From positions 3,100,001 to 3,164,000 of the forward strand of contig OZ244935.1 in the NCBI GenBank assembly GCA_965222005.1: DNA of 64,000 nt, given 5' to 3'. Each line of letters opens with the position of its first letter. Within the stretch, counting starts at the first letter, position 1. A program made the translations under genes and the position numbers. This stretch comes from CBDCTM01 sp965222005. Its GTDB lineage: Bacteria; Bacteroidota; Bacteroidia; Chitinophagales; Saprospiraceae. Positions 43,929 through 52,528 of this stretch are shown here, in pieces. A model generated the notes under the pieces. The model was given only the letters and a program-made list of their open reading frames with translations. It had not been told where the DNA came from and did not search any database.

Positions 43929-45209
43929 ATGCTATATCGATTGGTTCGACCCTTGGCTACCATTGCGCTGAAAACACATTTTCGGAAAATATACTTCCAC
44001 AATCAGGAAGCGATGCTGATGGACAAGCCGGTGCTGTTGGCTGTGAACCATCCAACAGCCTTTATCGAGCCTTGTGTGTTGGCTTGCTTCCAGCCGAAGC
44101 CGCTACACTTTCTGGTACGTGGCGATCTTTTTGTCAAGCGATTTTATATCAAATTGCTCAATTCGCTTCATATGGTGCCGATGTTTCGGCTCAAGGATGG
44201 AGGCTATCAAAAACTAAAACGCAATTACGAAACCTTGGAATTTTGTTTTCAGGCCCTGCGCCAAAACAAAACGGTGATGATCCTGGCAGAAGGCAGTACC
44301 AAGCACGAAAAGCGGCTGCGCCCCTTGCGGAAGGGTACGGCGCGGATTGCTTTTGGCGCCGTTGAGAAATATCCCGAGCTCGATATTTATGTAGTACCGG
44401 TAGGGGTCAACTATACGTATGCTGAACGCTTCAGAGAAGAGGTAATGATTGACTTTGGGAAGCCTTTGCGGATCAAAGATTATTTGGAGTGGTATCAAAA
44501 AGCCCCTGCCGAAACGATGCGCCAATTGCTCACCGATTTGAAAGTAGAGCTGGAAGAGCGCATCGTCATCATTGACCGGCCGGAGGATGAAGAACTAGTG
44601 GAACAACTCTTTGTGATGGCTCGCAACGATGCCTCTTTTAGCTGGCGGCCAACAGTGGAAAACAGCAATATTCAATTGCAACGGGAACGGTGGATCGCCT
44701 TACAGCTTAACCAAATGCCGGAGGAGGAAAAACAAAAGTTGAAAGCCAAAGCGCGGGCCTACTTCAATGAGCTGGATCGAATGGGGCTGCATGATCTGGC
44801 TGTGGCAAAGCCATCTTCGGTTAGCCACTTCTGGTGGCGCTGGCCGGGTGCTATTCTTTATGCACTGGGCTATGGCCTGAATTATCCGCCCATTGCGCTG
44901 ATTAAGAAGATTGTGGCAGAAAGAGTGAAGAGTATTGAGTTCAAAATGTCGGTAGCGCTGGCATTGGGTATCGCGCTAATCCCGCTTTACTGGCTGATTT
45001 GCTGGGCTATCACTACCAATTTGCTGCCCTTTGGATGGCTGTGGGGCTTGCTGATACCTTTGTTGGGCTACATAGCGCTGCGTTATCGCGACCATTATTT
45101 ACGTTGGAAGGCAGCAGGAGGAAGCAAAGCGATAGGGGAAGCTGATCGGGCCCGGCTCACTGAGCTGAGAGAACTTATCAATATTGATTCCTTTACCTCC
45201 GCGAGCTGA
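43929..45209 (+). CDS. 1-acyl-sn-glycerol-3-phosphate acyltransferase-like protein
   Basis: 426 residues. The PlsC-type domain at about 20-215 has an HX-type motif NHPTAFIEP, with Glu where Bacteroidota homologues usually have Asp, the LVRGDLFVK segment and EGSTKHEKRLRPLRKGTARIA. The C-terminal half has a charged helix region and two or three membrane helices (about 325-390, 'FKMSVALALGIALIPLYWLIC', 'LLPFGWLWGLLIPLLGYIAL'). It probably esterifies lysophosphatidic acid or another glycerolipid at the inner membrane. The Asp-to-Glu change may alter rate or may mark a subfamily. Confidence 0.82.
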   Translation: MLYRLVRPLATIALKTHFRKIYFHNQEAMLMDKPVLLAVNHPTAFIEPCVLACFQPKPLHFLVRGDLFVKRFYIKLLNSLHMVPMFRLKDGGYQKLKRNYETLEFCFQALRQNKTVMILAEGSTKHEKRLRPLRKGTARIAFGAVEKYPELDIYVVPVGVNYTYAERFREEVMIDFGKPLRIKDYLEWYQKAPAETMRQLLTDLKVELEERIVIIDRPEDEELVEQLFVMARNDASFSWRPTVENSNIQLQRERWIALQLNQMPEEEKQKLKAKARAYFNELDRMGLHDLAVAKPSSVSHFWWRWPGAILYALGYGLNYPPIALIKKIVAERVKSIEFKMSVALALGIALIPLYWLICWAITTNLLPFGWLWGLLIPLLGYIALRYRDHYLRWKAAGGSKAIGEADRARLTELRELINIDSFTSAS

Positions 45210-45217
45210 AGAAGGAT

Positions 45218-45817
45218 TTATCTCTGCATTAGTTGCTTGGCATGATAAGTAATCTCGATAAGTGGGACAAGTAAAAAGAGGCGCAGGCCAAGGTAGATCA
45301 AAGGCAGTATCCAGACTATCAGCTCAAGCATCAGCCCCTTGCTGGGGCCATCAGAAGGTACAAGTAAGGGTTTTGGAATACCAACTATCAGGAGTTCCAT
45401 TGCCCATAGCACTAGTGGTCTGTCAAGATTAAATTGCCGGCTGTCTTTGGCGTATTTTGCACATGTACTGCGTTACAGAACCGGCCTTGATAGCTACGGC
45501 TATCAGACCGAACCTGCGCCTTGTCCATGCACAAACTACACTCAAATTCAACTCGTCATTTAAACGTTGACAAACCACTAAGTAAAACAAAACTAAGCTT
45601 GCATTTGTGGCTGTTGATTTCCAATTGTAAAATTGCTTAACAATAAAGAAAAGAGCGCTGAGAGTAGGCATATTTGAGCATGCGTATTGAGGAAACCATT
45701 TTGCCAGCCGCTGAGCAGGAAAGTGACGAAAAGCAGCAGGTTGCCAAAGATAGTGGCGTTGATATGTGGAAGACTGTTAATAAATTTGTACTGCCGAATG
45801 CGTTTTGACACAGACAT
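45218..45817 (-). pseudogene. Small membrane protein gene, broken by frameshift and MITE
   Basis: The minus strand begins with MSVSKRIRQYK at 45817 and shows two hydrophobic helices (FGNLLLFVTFLLSGW, ICLLSALF). The continuing reading shifts by one base near 45640 into the frame FIVKQFYNWKSTATNASLVL. At TA 45579-45580 a 164-base MITE intervenes. Beyond it the same frame resumes with LWAMELLIVGIP and two further helices, ending LMQR at 45218. Rejoined, it would be a protein of about 135 residues with four membrane segments. Function unknown. The frameshift could be a sequencing error; the MITE is not. Confidence 0.55.
45415..45578 (+). repeat. MITE with GTGGTTTGTCAA ends (copy 1)
   Basis: 164 bases, identical as far as I can see to 52147-52310. 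Inverted ends GTGGTCTGTCAA and TTGACAAACCAC are flanked by TA on both sides, the target duplication of IS630/Tc1-mariner-type transposases. It lies within the broken membrane-protein gene. Confidence 0.8.
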
Positions 45818-45828
45818 GGTTGCCTCTT

Positions 45829-46599
45829 TTATTCATCTCGCCAATGTACCCGCCAGGACACACCAGCATCCAAAAACCAGTTCGACAAACCATCTCGTCC
45901 TTGCCAGCCACCGGAAAAATCCAATTGGAAGTCATTATTGACCAAATAGGAAAAACCGGTATCGAAATTTGCTGTAAATGCATCAAAACCGCCATACACT
46001 TCTATGAAAGCGCCCCAATTATTCGACAAAGGAAAGGATAAGTTGAGTACATATAGCGAGACTGCATCACCACCGTCGCCTGCCCATTGAAGGCCAAAGT
46101 TGGTAAGTACACTCGCCCAATTGGTCAGTTTTTCGCCAATGGCAAGTACAATTTTACTACCTAGTTTATCTCTTTGATATTCATCGCTCTGTGCGCGCAA
46201 CAGCAGCCGACCCTGGATACCAACGGTAGGTATAGCATCTCTTTGTTGCAGAAGATTGATGCGCCCGCCAATTTGTGTATTACTCACTCCGCTAGCTTTA
46301 CTTTCTCCGCCTCCGGCCAGCTCAAAATCATCCGTTTGCCAGACGATCACTCCACTCAATTCTATACGCTCTATTATCCCAAATCGAAGCACCGTAGTGT
46401 GTGCAGTGGATTTAATTTTGCTTACGCCGGTCTCATAGGGGTTGTAAGTAAGTCCGGATTGAATCTGAAATACTTTGGCACCAAGGGCATAGGCTCCAAT
46501 AGCTTGCCCTGGTCGGGCAGTGCGGATAGATTGACTGAATTGGGCGGATAGCAGAAAGGGAATACTAAGAGACAAAGTGAGAAGAGCTAGATGCTTCAT
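45829..46599 (-). CDS. Outer-membrane beta-barrel 'transporter' family protein
   Basis: 256 residues with a signal peptide (ending LLSAQ, about 1-19). Regular 9-11 residue amphipathic strands ('HTTVLRFGIIERIELSGVIVW', 'LGSKIVLAIGEKLTNWASVLTNF') make a 10-12 strand barrel of the MetA-pathway phenol/alginate type. A C-terminal aromatic strand (GVSWRVHW) fits Bam recognition. Substrate unknown. It starts 230 bases from the broken membrane-protein gene with no obvious link. Confidence 0.75.
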   Translation of the reverse strand: MKHLALLTLSLSIPFLLSAQFSQSIRTARPGQAIGAYALGAKVFQIQSGLTYNPYETGVSKIKSTAHTTVLRFGIIERIELSGVIVWQTDDFELAGGGESKASGVSNTQIGGRINLLQQRDAIPTVGIQGRLLLRAQSDEYQRDKLGSKIVLAIGEKLTNWASVLTNFGLQWAGDGGDAVSLYVLNLSFPLSNNWGAFIEVYGGFDAFTANFDTGFSYLVNNDFQLDFSGGWQGRDGLSNWFLDAGVSWRVHWRDE

Positions 46600-46751
46600 G
46601 TCTTTATAAGTTTGGGTTTTTTATAATCCAGGTACCTGATGCGCTTTGGTTTACCGGGCAGTTGCCAACGGTGACAAAATCATGAATAAATTCACCATTG
46701 CGTATAATCAGTTTCTGACGTGTTCGTGAATGTTTTCGTGTTGTTTGATAC

Positions 46752-47861
46752 TCAAAGCACCTCTTCAACAGTCATGAGGCTATAATAGACTAACACTGGC
46801 AGACTATACGCTCCAATAACAATCCAAAAGACCATTAAGTAGTCCCAATGCAAGAAGTATAGCGCAAGCATGGCAAGCCCACGCACCACGAGCCAAAGCA
46901 CAGCGGTTGATATAGGGAAAGCCGCCCAATAGCCGATCGGCTCAAAATCCTCAAACCCCAAAACCCATCCACCGAGAATGCCGCGCGTGTAAAATACTTT
47001 GGAACCAAGCTCAGGATCGTAGCTGTACGCTGAAGCTCCGAGAGCGATCCACAATACTGACCATATGCTGGCGAGTAGTATTCCGGCGATAAGAGGAGCA
47101 TTTGGTAGATCAAATTCACTTCCAATCGATTGTGCCAAGACCTCCGCTCCAAAGACTGAGCCGACGGACAGAGCAAACGTGACAATAACCGCGATCCAGA
47201 AGGTAGTACGTGCATAGAACGCTGTCGATTCTGACCGTACTCGAGCAAGTCGTTCCTCTTCTTGTTTAGCTCTTTCGGCAAATGCTTTCCTTTCAGCGGG
47301 TGACAGGGTGAACATCGACCGGGTGAAGTTTGAAGTCTGCAATAGATTGGGGCTGAGTGGTTTAGACACAGCGACAGTTGTCTTTGCGGAATCCTCTTTC
47401 GAGTTTTCGTCGAGAAGGGCACTCAAGGCATCGACAAGTTTACCCATATCATATTTATATCGCGCACTGCTAAAAGGGATAGTCTGAAATTCGTGCAACG
47501 GATGCAATGATGAGGGCATCCGCCTTTTTTTGGAGAGAGAAGCGCCATCATAAAGGACTGGCACTATAGCTAAGTTTTTTTTAAGAGCTGTTTCAAGCTC
47601 GAAGCGAACATAGTCATCTTTATCCATTAATTTGGGTTGTCCTCCACGTCGTGAATTCCATTTCCTAGTGATCAGTGTGACAACAATAGGTTTGTCAGTG
47701 AGTGCTTTTAAAATACTATTCTTCCATTTTTGCCCTCCATGAATGGTCTCAATATCCAGAAATACGGCATCAGTCCCAAATTCCTGGGCCAGTTGACTTT
47801 CTATTCCCCGAGCAAGTTCTTTGTCTACTCTTCTGTAACATATGAAAATCTTGTGTGGCAT
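46752..47861 (-). CDS. TIR-domain protein with four membrane helices
   Basis: 369 residues. The TIR domain at about 1-140 has strand A KIFICYRRVDKE, 'AVFLDIETIHGG' (box 2 region) and DDYVRFELETALKK, whose Glu matches the position of the catalytic glutamate in NAD-cleaving bacterial TIRs. After a linker and a short coiled coil (AFAERAKQEEERLARVRSE) come four hydrophobic helices at about 220-365 in two pairs. TIR-membrane proteins are found in anti-phage systems that deplete NAD+ or open the membrane, but no partner (sensor, STING, Thoeris ThsA, Argonaute) lies beside it. A MITE lies just upstream. Confidence 0.82.
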   Translation of the reverse strand: MPHKIFICYRRVDKELARGIESQLAQEFGTDAVFLDIETIHGGQKWKNSILKALTDKPIVVTLITRKWNSRRGGQPKLMDKDDYVRFELETALKKNLAIVPVLYDGASLSKKRRMPSSLHPLHEFQTIPFSSARYKYDMGKLVDALSALLDENSKEDSAKTTVAVSKPLSPNLLQTSNFTRSMFTLSPAERKAFAERAKQEEERLARVRSESTAFYARTTFWIAVIVTFALSVGSVFGAEVLAQSIGSEFDLPNAPLIAGILLASIWSVLWIALGASAYSYDPELGSKVFYTRGILGGWVLGFEDFEPIGYWAAFPISTAVLWLVVRGLAMLALYFLHWDYLMVFWIVIGAYSLPVLVYYSLMTVEEVL

Positions 47862-47978
47862 GATTTCTTCTTATTAAACGACTAATATTGGTTCCTGGCA
47901 TTTTTTTTTGTATAAAAGTTTTTTGTCTTCTATTGTCATTCTTCTTTTCTAATGGATGCTATTGAGGGATTAAACGTA

Positions 47979-48141
47979 GAACTGATTTAAACTTTTCTAA
48001 TGGTTTGCGGCTCCAGCCCTTATAGAACCTGACTTCTTTCCTTTTATCGTCCGTACCATACAGGTACGCACTCAAAAAGAGAAATCGCCAGAACCTACAA
48101 TGGCCAAGCCTCAACAACAATACAATAGTTTAAATCAGTTC
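47979..48141 (+). repeat. MITE with GAACTGATTTAAA ends (copy 3)
   Basis: 163 bases with ends GAACTGATTTAAA/TTTAAATCAGTTC and a perfect 3-base duplication GTA (47976-47978, 48142-48144). About 85-90 percent identical by eye to 36383-36544. It fills most of the 316-base gap between the TIR gene and rmuC. Confidence 0.75.
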
Positions 48142-48177
48142 GTAATATGTATTAAGCGGTGCTAAAGATAGTGTTTT

Positions 48178-49512
48178 TCAGGCTTTTTGCTCATCGCTGA
48201 TCTCCAACTGATCGAGCAATTCTTCTGGCAGTTTCTTTGAAGTTTTGGCACCCAACTCCCGAATCTTTTCAGCCCGTCCCACCAAGGTGTCTCCATATTT
48301 TTTTCCTTCGGTGAGTTTGCGCATGGCAGTATCGTAGGCGCTGCGGGTACTGTCGAGGCGCTGGCCAATCGCTTTAAGGTCATTCACAAAGCTGACAAAT
48401 TTGTCGAAAAGCAGGCCGCTTTGACGGGCGATTTCCAGCACACTCTTCTTTTGTTTTTCCTGTTTCCAGATGTAGCTGACGGTGCGCATGGTAGCAAGCA
48501 GCGTGGAGTTGGTGACAAGCACAATGTTTTTGTCGAGTGCGTCCAGAAAAAGGCGGCTGTCCTCCTGGGTAGCAATAGCAAAGGCAGGCTCTAAGGGGAT
48601 GAACAGTAGGAGGTAATCGGGGGAGTTGATTTGGTAGAGCAGTTGGTAATTTTTGCTATTGAGGTCTTTGATGTGGCTGCGAATGCTGCTGATGTGGGCT
48701 TTGAGATGACGGCCTCGATCCGCTACCTCATTGCTGTTGAAATACTGTTCAAAAGCTTTGAGAGATACCTTTGAGTCGATCACCAAATGCTTGTTACCTG
48801 GTAGATGGATGATGAAATCCGGGCGCTTTTCACGGCCGTCGCTGTCCTTGTAGCTGTTTTGCGTTTCGAAGTGGATACCCTTGACGAGGCCCGCTTTTTT
48901 GAGCAGCATTTCGAGACGATATTCCCCCCAGTCGCCCTGCGTTTTAGACTCTCCCTTGAGCGCGCTTACCAAATTGTTGGCATCCTGGCTGAGTTGCTGG
49001 TTGAGTTCGCGTAGCTGTTCAATTTCCTTTTTCAGGCTCACCTTATCTTTTGTTTCCTCAATGTACCGCCGCTCGATATGCTCCTCGAAGGTTTTGATCT
49101 TTTCCTTGAGCGGTTGCAGGATGCCGTGCAATTGGGTTTGATTTTGCTTGGTAAATTTGAGACTCTTTTCTTCGAGCAAGCGGTTGGCGATGTTTTCAAA
49201 TTCGGTTTTAAAGCGCTGCTGCAAGGCTTCCAGCTCAGTTTTTTGATTGGTAAGGCGCTCCTCGAGATGGGCGATTTGCTGCTCGCGCGCGGAACCTATC
49301 TGCCCCAGCTTACGGATTTCCTGCTCCTTGTCGAGCAAGTCGTCGCGATGCAGATCGGCTTGTAACTGGAGGCTGTCAAAGAGTTCCCTTCGCACAAATT
49401 TCTGTTCAACCTCCGATTGGCTGAGGTGCCGGGCAGCATAGCGATAATGGAGAATGAGCCAGGTGGCGGCAATGCCTGTGAGCAGGCCTGACATGAGGAA
49501 AAGCCATTCCAT
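48178..49512 (-). CDS. rmuC: DNA recombination protein RmuC
   Basis: 444 residues. An N-terminal membrane helix (about 3-20) is followed by a long coiled coil (30-195) and the RmuC domain (about 200-400) with PDFIIHLPGNKHLVIDSKVSLKAFEQY, the PD-(D/E)xK-like core (D..DSK). 'PLEPAFAIA' and 'NIVLVTNSTLLATMRTVSYIW' complete the pattern. It limits inversion of short inverted repeats and, in enterobacteria, restricts foreign DNA; its biochemical role is nuclease-like. Complete length. Confidence 0.92.
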   Translation of the reverse strand: MEWLFLMSGLLTGIAATWLILHYRYAARHLSQSEVEQKFVRRELFDSLQLQADLHRDDLLDKEQEIRKLGQIGSAREQQIAHLEERLTNQKTELEALQQRFKTEFENIANRLLEEKSLKFTKQNQTQLHGILQPLKEKIKTFEEHIERRYIEETKDKVSLKKEIEQLRELNQQLSQDANNLVSALKGESKTQGDWGEYRLEMLLKKAGLVKGIHFETQNSYKDSDGREKRPDFIIHLPGNKHLVIDSKVSLKAFEQYFNSNEVADRGRHLKAHISSIRSHIKDLNSKNYQLLYQINSPDYLLLFIPLEPAFAIATQEDSRLFLDALDKNIVLVTNSTLLATMRTVSYIWKQEKQKKSVLEIARQSGLLFDKFVSFVNDLKAIGQRLDSTRSAYDTAMRKLTEGKKYGDTLVGRAEKIRELGAKTSKKLPEELLDQLEISDEQKA

Positions 49513-49714
49513 AGTGCAATTTCGTAATCAAAAAAATGAAAAACAAAATAAATGTCACCATAAAGTTACAAAAATATTGAATATGTGCAAGGCACTTTTC
49601 CAGTTGCCGGGCTACCAGTGTGGGTTGCCTAAAAACGAGAAAATGGCAGGTCATAAGGGAAGGGTTGAAAGAGAAGGTTTGATAGTTTTTCAAACCTTCT
49701 CCATCTACAATGCA

Positions 49715-50002
49715 TCAGTGCTCATGATCGTGGCCGTCATGCGAATGGTCATGGCCACTGTGGCTTTCGTTCATCACATAATCCATCTCACATACCGGGC
49801 ATTTGCCTGCCTGGTCGCTGCCGCTGCCTTTGCAGTGCATGGGGCAGACGTAGGCGGAGGTGTATTCCGGGCCGTTTTTATCGACGGCTTCTTCGGTAGG
49901 CGCATCTTTGTGCTCGGGCGTGCTGCTACCGCCGCAGGCGGCCAGCGAAAAGAGCGCTGCGCACAGGCACAACATTTGTAAAGTTTGGAGTAAGTTTTTC
50001 AT
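49715..50002 (-). CDS. Heavy-metal-binding-domain lipoprotein with His-rich tail
   Basis: 95 residues; the ATG at 50002 is preferred since the longer frame needs a TTG. Lipoprotein signal (CAALFSLAAC), a short acidic linker, then a HMBD/YHS-like metal motif with YVCPMHC and CPVCEMDYV, and a tail HDHSHDGHDHEH of alternating His and Asp. Such proteins accompany copper/heavy-metal efflux in Bacteroidota. Here it stands alone between rmuC and proC, so a metal buffer in the periplasm is the best guess. Confidence 0.8.
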   Translation of the reverse strand: MKNLLQTLQMLCLCAALFSLAACGGSSTPEHKDAPTEEAVDKNGPEYTSAYVCPMHCKGSGSDQAGKCPVCEMDYVMNESHSGHDHSHDGHDHEH

Positions 50003-50162
50003 AAAAAAGATTTTACTAGTAAACAAATGAGCGATAGTCCGGTTTTGATCGATCGGACTTGACTGTAAATATAGTATCTTTAGCCTGTTTGGAGCCTAAA
50101 AAGTGAAAAAGGCTTATAAGTGCTTGATTAAGCCAGTGAGTAGATCCTGCATCGGTCAAAAT

Positions 50163-50981
50163 TCACCTTACATTTACTTTCGATTTGCCCAATTCAACAG
50201 CTCGATTCAAAGCTGCTTCGGCGCCCTTAATGATGTGCTGATGCAGCAAATCGCCATTAAAACTTTGCATAGCGGCTTCGGTAGTGCCGCCCCGGCTACT
50301 CACTTTGGCGATCCATTGTTCATACGACAGGTCAGCTTTGTTGTGCAAATCAGCAGCGCCCTGGAAGGTCTGGCTCACCAGCAGTTCGGCCTGCGCCTCA
50401 CTAAAGCCCATCTTTTGGGCCGCCTGCATCAAAGCGTTCATAAAATAATACACATAGGCCGGGCCGCTGCCCGAAATAGCCGTTGCCGCATCGATCAATT
50501 GTTCAGATTCTACATAAATACTTTTGCCAGTGGTATTGATGAGATTTTGTACCATCACCAACTCGATGCGTGTGACTTCGTCGGAAGAGGTGAAAACGGT
50601 CATCCCTTTGCCCACCTGTGCCGGCAAATTGGGCATGGCGCGTATGATCTTGCTTACATCCAGCCCTTGCACTATAGAAGCGATCTTGACACCGGCCATG
50701 ATGGAGAGGAACACTTGCTGGGCATGTACCATCGGTCGGATGTTGGCAAAGAGGGTAGGGGTATCTTGTGGCTTGACGGCCAGTATGATGAGATCGGCCA
50801 GGGGGAGGCATTCGGCAGCATTGCCAAAGAGCGTACCGATATCTTTTTTGGCCAATTCGGCTGCCTTTTCAGGGCTTTTTTCGAGGATCATCATATCCTT
50901 TTGATTGACAATGTGTGAGCGCAAAAAGCTTTGGGCGTAGGTGAGGCCCATGTTACCGCCGCCAATGATCAGAATTTTCAT
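50163..50981 (-). CDS. proC: Pyrroline-5-carboxylate reductase
   Basis: 272 residues. The N-terminal Rossmann motif GGGNMGLTYAQSFL binds NADPH; 'LADLIILAVKPQD' and the signature SGSGPAYVYYFMNALMQAA with the C-terminal dimerisation helix (VSSRGGTTEAAMQSF) are complete. It performs the last step of proline synthesis. The usual length is 260-280. Divergent from the isoaspartyl peptidase gene. Confidence 0.94.
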   Translation of the reverse strand: MKILIIGGGNMGLTYAQSFLRSHIVNQKDMMILEKSPEKAAELAKKDIGTLFGNAAECLPLADLIILAVKPQDTPTLFANIRPMVHAQQVFLSIMAGVKIASIVQGLDVSKIIRAMPNLPAQVGKGMTVFTSSDEVTRIELVMVQNLINTTGKSIYVESEQLIDAATAISGSGPAYVYYFMNALMQAAQKMGFSEAQAELLVSQTFQGAADLHNKADLSYEQWIAKVSSRGGTTEAAMQSFNGDLLHQHIIKGAEAALNRAVELGKSKVNVR

Positions 50982-51112
50982 AAAAGGTGTTTAGTATCCA
51001 TACGATTTTCAAAAAACATAAGTTGCAATAGGATTTGTATCGAAGAACGCAAAGCTAGAAAAACCAGTGGAATTGCTTAAATTGACACCTAATTCATCAA
51101 TTACTACTTGCT

Positions 51113-52147
51113 ATGTACCGATTTGCTATTCTCCTGCTGATTCCGATCATCTGGCTCTGCCATTGCACACCTTCCGATACGCATAGCACGTCCACAAAAA
51201 CTGCAGCCATGTCCGGTTCGACTAAATCCTATACGCTCGTTATACACGGTGGTGCGGGTACGATCCTCAAAAAAAACATGACTCCTGAACGGGAAGCAGC
51301 GATCCGCACTGTTATGAATGCCGCGATGGATATTGGTGAGCAAATTCTGAAAGAGGGGGGCAGTGCCTCTGATGCGGTTGAGCAAACCATCATCGCGCTC
51401 GAAAACAGCCCCTACTTCAATGCCGGGAAAGGAGCTGTGTTTACCCATGCCGGCAAGAACGAACTCGATGCCTCCTTCATGGAAGGGCGCAGCCAACATG
51501 CAGGAGCCGTTGGTGGCGTCACGAATGTCAAGAACCCGATTCGCGCCGCCCGCGCAGTAATGGAAAAGTCGGAACATGTGCTGCTCACCGGCCGCGGAGC
51601 CGAGCAATTTGCCAAAGAGCAGGGACTGGAGATTGTTGATCCCGACTATTTTTTCACCAAAAGTCGATGGGAATCTTTACAAAAAGTAAAAGCAAAGGAA
51701 GGCTCGACCGGCCAAATCCTCAATCCGGCTGACGACTCCAAGTTTGGTACTGTTGGCTGTGTAGCTCTCGATAAATCCGGCAATCTGGCTGCCGGCACCT
51801 CTACCGGAGGTATGACCAACAAGCGCTACAATCGCCTTGGCGATTCCCCCATCATCGGTGCCGGTACTTACGCCAACAATGCTACCTGCGCGGTGAGTTG
51901 CACAGGTCATGGCGAGTTTTTTATCCGCTATGTGGTAGCTTATGATGTATCTGCGCTGATGGAGTACAAAGGGCTGAGCTTGCAGGAGGCGGCCAATCAT
52001 GTGGTGCTTGAAAAATTGGTAGCTAAAAAAGGTAGTGGCGGGCTGATCGCTGTGGATGCTAAGGGTCACATAGCGATGCCTTTTAATACGCCGGGCATGT
52101 ATCGGGGATATGCTAGAGCGGGGGAGCGGGTGGTGGAGTTTTACTAG
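51113..52147 (+). CDS. iaaA: Isoaspartyl peptidase / type III L-asparaginase
   Basis: 344 residues with a lipoprotein-like N-terminus (LIPIIWLCHC), so it is probably exported. It is an Ntn-hydrolase: 'VIHGGAGTI', NAGKGAVFTHAG and the autocleavage site FGTVGCVALD, where Thr becomes the N-terminal nucleophile of the beta chain, then TSTGGMTNKRYNRLGDSPIIGAGTYA. It removes beta-aspartyl residues or asparagine amide. The TAG stop abuts a MITE at 52147; the base order without the MITE would give the same stop, so the protein is not shortened. Confidence 0.9.
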   Translation: MYRFAILLLIPIIWLCHCTPSDTHSTSTKTAAMSGSTKSYTLVIHGGAGTILKKNMTPEREAAIRTVMNAAMDIGEQILKEGGSASDAVEQTIIALENSPYFNAGKGAVFTHAGKNELDASFMEGRSQHAGAVGGVTNVKNPIRAARAVMEKSEHVLLTGRGAEQFAKEQGLEIVDPDYFFTKSRWESLQKVKAKEGSTGQILNPADDSKFGTVGCVALDKSGNLAAGTSTGGMTNKRYNRLGDSPIIGAGTYANNATCAVSCTGHGEFFIRYVVAYDVSALMEYKGLSLQEAANHVVLEKLVAKKGSGGLIAVDAKGHIAMPFNTPGMYRGYARAGERVVEFY

Positions 52148-52310
52148 TGGTCTGTCAAGATTAAATTGCCGGCTGTCTTTGGCGTATTTTGCACATGTAC
52201 TGCGTTACAGAACCGGCCTTGATAGCTACGGCTATCAGACCGAACCTGCGCCTTGTCCATGCACAAACTACACTCAAATTCAACTCGTCATTTAAACGTT
52301 GACAAACCAC
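52147..52310 (+). repeat. MITE with GTGGTTTGTCAA ends (copy 2)
   Basis: 164 bases, the same sequence as 45415-45578, flanked by TA (52145-52146, 52311-52312). It sits exactly at the end of the isoaspartyl peptidase gene. The lack of differences between the copies suggests recent movement. Confidence 0.8.
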
Positions 52311-52339
52311 TAGGGTTTTCCGAATGTCAGTTGCTCTAA

Positions 52340-52494
52340 GTAATGGCCAATTAATAAGTTATTGATTTGGGATTGAGATTTTGTCGTCAGGCGAGGCATT
52401 TTTTGAGCGAATAGCGAGCTATTTAAGCAAAAAATAACGAAGTATGGCGGCAAAAGATCAGAGACAAATCGTGAAGTTATTATTTGATCATTAC
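52340..52494 (+). repeat. MITE with GTAATG ends (copy 2)
   Basis: 155 bases, nearly identical to 22557-22711, flanked by TAA on both sides. It lies 29 bases from the preceding MITE, so two different MITEs occupy the 381-base gap between the peptidase and LVIVD genes. Confidence 0.78.
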
Positions 52495-52528
52495 TAAATT
52501 ACGTTAGAAATCGACTAGCTTCACCGGC

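Noticed and set aside
52145..52312. MITE creating the stop codon of the isoaspartyl peptidase gene
   Set aside because: Removing the MITE still leaves TAC-TAG, so the stop is ancestral.
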